Shown in pieces: positions 13,493-16,049 of a stretch of 16,049 nucleotides of DNA; position 1 is the first letter of the stretch; each line of letters opens with the position of its first letter. The translations under genes were made by a program, and so were the position numbers. Below the pieces are notes generated by a model that worked only from the letters and a program-made list of their open reading frames with translations, made no database searches and had not been told where the DNA came from. This stretch comes from Patescibacteria group bacterium (GTDB lineage Bacteria; Patescibacteriota; Patescibacteriia; UBA2591; UBA6264), in assembly GCA_018896315.1 (NCBI GenBank), contig JAHIMV010000129.1, forward strand, positions 1 through 16,049, given 5' to 3'.

Positions 13493-15987
13493 AACCGTTG
13501 CGATATAAAAAAAATAAAGGTGACATACTATACGTTTTAGCTTTATTACGCTATTTTTTCAAAACCGGACCTAGACCACAATTTAAGCATAATATTCTTA
13601 AAAATCAGGCTTTTTTTTCATTGATAAAGAATACATCTATTTTGGGCTTTGCTTACCAAATATTAAAACAATATCCAGAATTTAAAAATACATGGCTAGA
13701 TGACGAGCTCCATAATTATTATCAAGTTTATACTAAAAAAGATAAAAAGAATTTGGAAATTATTGAAAAATTAAAAAAAATAGCTAAAAATACAGGTATA
13801 AAAATTGTTGTACTTAAAGAATACAATTATAAGCTAAATCCGAGCTACAAAACAGGCTCGCGTTTCTGTACAGATGTTGATATTCTAGTCCAAAAAAAAG
13901 ATCTCTTATGTATGCACAAGTCCTTAGAAAAAAATAATTTTGGTTCAAGGTTTGTTGATTTTCAACTTGAATTTAAACCAGCATTATACATAGATGGAAA
14001 TTTAAATATATTTTTTCTTAAAACCAAAGGAGGCGTCTATTTAAGGAAAAAAGAAATTCTAAAAGGTATAGAAAATACCCATTATAAAGATTTTGCTTAT
14101 CTTTTAGGCGATGATATTAAAAATGTAGGACTGCTTGAACTACATTTTTTACCAAACAGCTTTAATTACAATTCGCCCTATCCTGACATTATGACCCTAT
14201 GGAACAATATTGAAAAAATCTCCAACTGTCATTTATATAAACTAAAACCTGAGGCAAGAGTGCTCTATGACGCCAATCACTTCTTTATTCACCTGCACTC
14301 CCATAAAATATATAATAACGGCCATTATGAGTTTCACGCGCACCTTAAAAGAATTTGCGACCTTGCCTATAATTTACAACAAGAAACCATTGACTGGAAA
14401 AGTTTAATTAATATGGTTAATAAACAAAATCTCTCGGGTCAACTATATTATTATCTTTTTTTAGGGAAAAAATGGCTTAACCTTGATATTCCCACAGGCA
14501 TACTGCAAAAACTAAAAGCTAACAGCAGTAAATTAGAATTATTTTTTTTGAACAGAATGGATGACCTATTAATCTTTTCTGATACAAGAAATTTTTGGAC
14601 AAAGATGTATACTAAAATACTTCTAGTATTAAACTTTAAAAAATCTATTTATTCCAATAAAAGGTGCGAGAAAAAAATAACAATCAGAAGTACTAAAAAA
14701 GAAAAAAATTTGCTTTTAGACATTGTAAAAACCTTTTTCTTGCAAGAAAAAAAACATATTTCTCTCAGCAATATTAAATACAAAACTCTTGATCGCATTA
14801 TAAAAGAAACGTCAATGGACGGAATCTGCTATCAAACTTTAAAAAAAAATAAAAATATTCCTAGCTGGCTGGTTAAAAGTTTAAAATCCAGATTTAAAAT
14901 AATTAAATCTGCAGACAACAGCTTAAAACTGGCATTCCTTCAAATAAAAGATATTCCAGTACCAAAAACCTTGCTAAAAGACAGTGCTTACAGATTTACT
15001 GAACAATACATAACTGGCACGCGATATGCCTGTGATATTAATATTTATATACCTCCGGAAAGTGTGTATATATTTGATAATCTTTTAAAGTATAAGGATT
15101 TCTATTCTGAGGGCGCTGAAATACAACGACCTGATACACTATTAAGGTTGGCTCACAAAATTAACAAAGATATTTCATATTATTCTTTATACCAACAAGA
15201 AATACGCGCTTTAATCGAAAAGCATAAATTTTTAACTGAAGATTGCAACCCCGCGAAAATAACGAAAATGTTTTTACAAAAACAGGATTTAGAAAAATCA
15301 TTAGTCTTTCATGAATTATTAAAAAACGAAGTTATTGCGTATTCTGACCTGATGAAAATTTATCTAAACTCTTCCATTAATCGTATAAAAAAAATATCAA
15401 CTAGTCTTTTGTCTGAAAAAAGCATTCAATATCGCTATGATAATGGCGCTTTTTTAGATATTCACCATAAACTCTTTCTCGATAATCTTCCATTCGATGT
15501 AAACATGAAACACTTTGATATTAATCGTTTGGATACATATCTCTTTACTCTCAACCAAGAAGACTCTGTAATAATTAATGCCTGTCACTTTTGTTTTAAT
15601 CTTTCCAAACACGCTGATGAATTAAACTTCCAGGGCTTTTTAAAATATTTGGGAGATCTGCATTACAGCTTAAAATCAAAAAAATTTGACTGGAAAAAAA
15701 TAATTAACTTATCTAAAAAAACAAATGCCTCTCCTCAAACATACTTTTATTTAAAACTAGGCAAAGACTATCTTGACGTGCCAGTCCCTGAAGAGATACT
15801 GCAACAACTTGAAAAAAATGGTTCGCGCATGCAAAACTTTCTGTTCAAACGCATCAATGGATTAAAACTTTTATTTAATGAATCAACTATTATAATAAAA
15901 ATCTATTCAAAAATGTATTTAGAAAAAGGATGGATAAGATTATTGACCATCTACTCTCATCGGATATATAACAAATTAAGGTTATGA
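13489..15987 (+). CDS. Tandem double nucleotidyltransferase-fold protein (NTP_transf_5-like)
   Basis: The 832 residues consist of two diverged copies of a domain like Pfam NTP_transf_5, a family often found in polysaccharide and peptide clusters and of uncertain activity. Copy 1 (about 1-400): VLKEYNYK (108-115), then GSRFCTDVDILV (123-134) with the metal-binding pair D129/D131, ELHF (217-220), DANHFFIHLH, the helical LKRICDLAYNL, IDWKSLI, LFLGKKWL. Copy 2 (about 401-832) repeats the order: LLKDSAYRF (495-503), GTRYACDINIYI (510-521), DIHHKLF (657-663), NACHFCFNLSKH, LKYLGDLHYSL, FDWKKII, LKLGKDYL. In copy 2 the second acid is N518, so the metal site is probably lost, and about 80 residues are inserted before DIHH. 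The start overlaps the preceding stop and the end overlaps the next start. It may modify a glycan or lipid carrier by nucleotidyl transfer; the substrate is unknown. Confidence 0.78.
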   Translation: MKPLRYKKNKGDILYVLALLRYFFKTGPRPQFKHNILKNQAFFSLIKNTSILGFAYQILKQYPEFKNTWLDDELHNYYQVYTKKDKKNLEIIEKLKKIAKNTGIKIVVLKEYNYKLNPSYKTGSRFCTDVDILVQKKDLLCMHKSLEKNNFGSRFVDFQLEFKPALYIDGNLNIFFLKTKGGVYLRKKEILKGIENTHYKDFAYLLGDDIKNVGLLELHFLPNSFNYNSPYPDIMTLWNNIEKISNCHLYKLKPEARVLYDANHFFIHLHSHKIYNNGHYEFHAHLKRICDLAYNLQQETIDWKSLINMVNKQNLSGQLYYYLFLGKKWLNLDIPTGILQKLKANSSKLELFFLNRMDDLLIFSDTRNFWTKMYTKILLVLNFKKSIYSNKRCEKKITIRSTKKEKNLLLDIVKTFFLQEKKHISLSNIKYKTLDRIIKETSMDGICYQTLKKNKNIPSWLVKSLKSRFKIIKSADNSLKLAFLQIKDIPVPKTLLKDSAYRFTEQYITGTRYACDINIYIPPESVYIFDNLLKYKDFYSEGAEIQRPDTLLRLAHKINKDISYYSLYQQEIRALIEKHKFLTEDCNPAKITKMFLQKQDLEKSLVFHELLKNEVIAYSDLMKIYLNSSINRIKKISTSLLSEKSIQYRYDNGAFLDIHHKLFLDNLPFDVNMKHFDINRLDTYLFTLNQEDSVIINACHFCFNLSKHADELNFQGFLKYLGDLHYSLKSKKFDWKKIINLSKKTNASPQTYFYLKLGKDYLDVPVPEEILQQLEKNGSRMQNFLFKRINGLKLLFNESTIIIKIYSKMYLEKGWIRLLTIYSHRIYNKLRL

Positions 15988-16049
15988 AAAAAAACACTTT
16001 TTCATATTATTACAATTTAATAAGAGAACTTAGTTGGGCTGATTTTAAA
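15984..16049 (+). CDS. Start of a putative ABC-2 polysaccharide export permease (Wzm-like), cut by the window end
   Basis: ATG at 15984 overlaps the preceding TGA (ATGA) and opens 22 codons that run to the last base. The visible peptide contains YYYNLIRELSWADFK, which fits the cytoplasmic N-terminus of ABC-2-type polysaccharide/polyol exporters, where L-x-W-x-D-x-K precedes a RY-x-G-S-x-LG motif. In context this would be the membrane part of the exporter for the glycan built by the upstream genes, with an ATPase expected next. The identification rests on a short peptide and the operon position. Confidence 0.55.
   Translation, partial: MKKNTFSYYYNLIRELSWADFK

Noticed and set aside
1..16049. 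Alternative genetic code with TGA as glycine (Gracilibacteria type)
   Set aside because: TGA works as stop at the ends of several genes, including both ATGA overlaps, and no gene needs TGA read-through.
1..16049. tRNA or rRNA genes
   Set aside because: No cloverleaf-like or rRNA-like sequence was recognised in the intergenic stretches by eye; a covariance search was not possible.

Overview
The window looks like a chromosomal piece of a low-GC member of the Candidatus Patescibacteria (CPR, probably Parcubacteria-like). Three things suggest this: a large secreted protein with tryptophan-rich WGWSENIGW motifs and LamG domains, small AT-rich intergenic regions, and a short membrane-tethered cupredoxin. 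The genetic code appears standard, because TGA ends several genes and is not read through. The lineage is an inference from protein style, not from a marker gene.

Region 1 (1-1764, minus) is the 5' part of ligA, the NAD-dependent DNA ligase. It carries an in-frame insertion encoded by a 70-bp imperfect palindrome. Region 2 (about 1842-2660) is a REP-associated tyrosine transposase (RAYT, HUH family). Related hairpins flank it on both sides, and a third hairpin of similar sequence lies in frame inside the gene. Region 3 (2667-7126, minus) is a two-gene surface/electron-transfer unit: a membrane-anchored type 1 copper protein followed by a 1254-residue secreted protein with three LamG domains. 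Region 4 (7129-8066) is a disturbed intergenic zone. It holds a small zinc-ribbon gene and the 3' remnant of an IS110-family transposase between two roughly 97-bp direct repeats, each containing the same minus-strand promoter-like pair.

Region 5 (8327 to the window end) is a cell-surface glycan locus. It contains two GT4 glycosyltransferases, two polytopic GT-C-type glycosyltransferases (one on the opposite strand), a double-domain nucleotidyltransferase-fold protein, and the first 22 codons of what looks like an ABC-2 polysaccharide export permease. The last three plus-strand genes are joined by ATGA stop/start overlaps, so they are probably translated as a coupled operon. The likely joint role is assembly of a surface polysaccharide on a lipid carrier, modification by GT-C enzymes outside the membrane, and ABC-type export.

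The most unusual signals are the repeated signs of in-frame insertion into coding sequence (ligA, RAYT, and LamG modules inside older domains), the covarying hairpin pair around the RAYT, the duplicated promoter-leader, and a recurring promoter geometry that predicts leaderless mRNAs.
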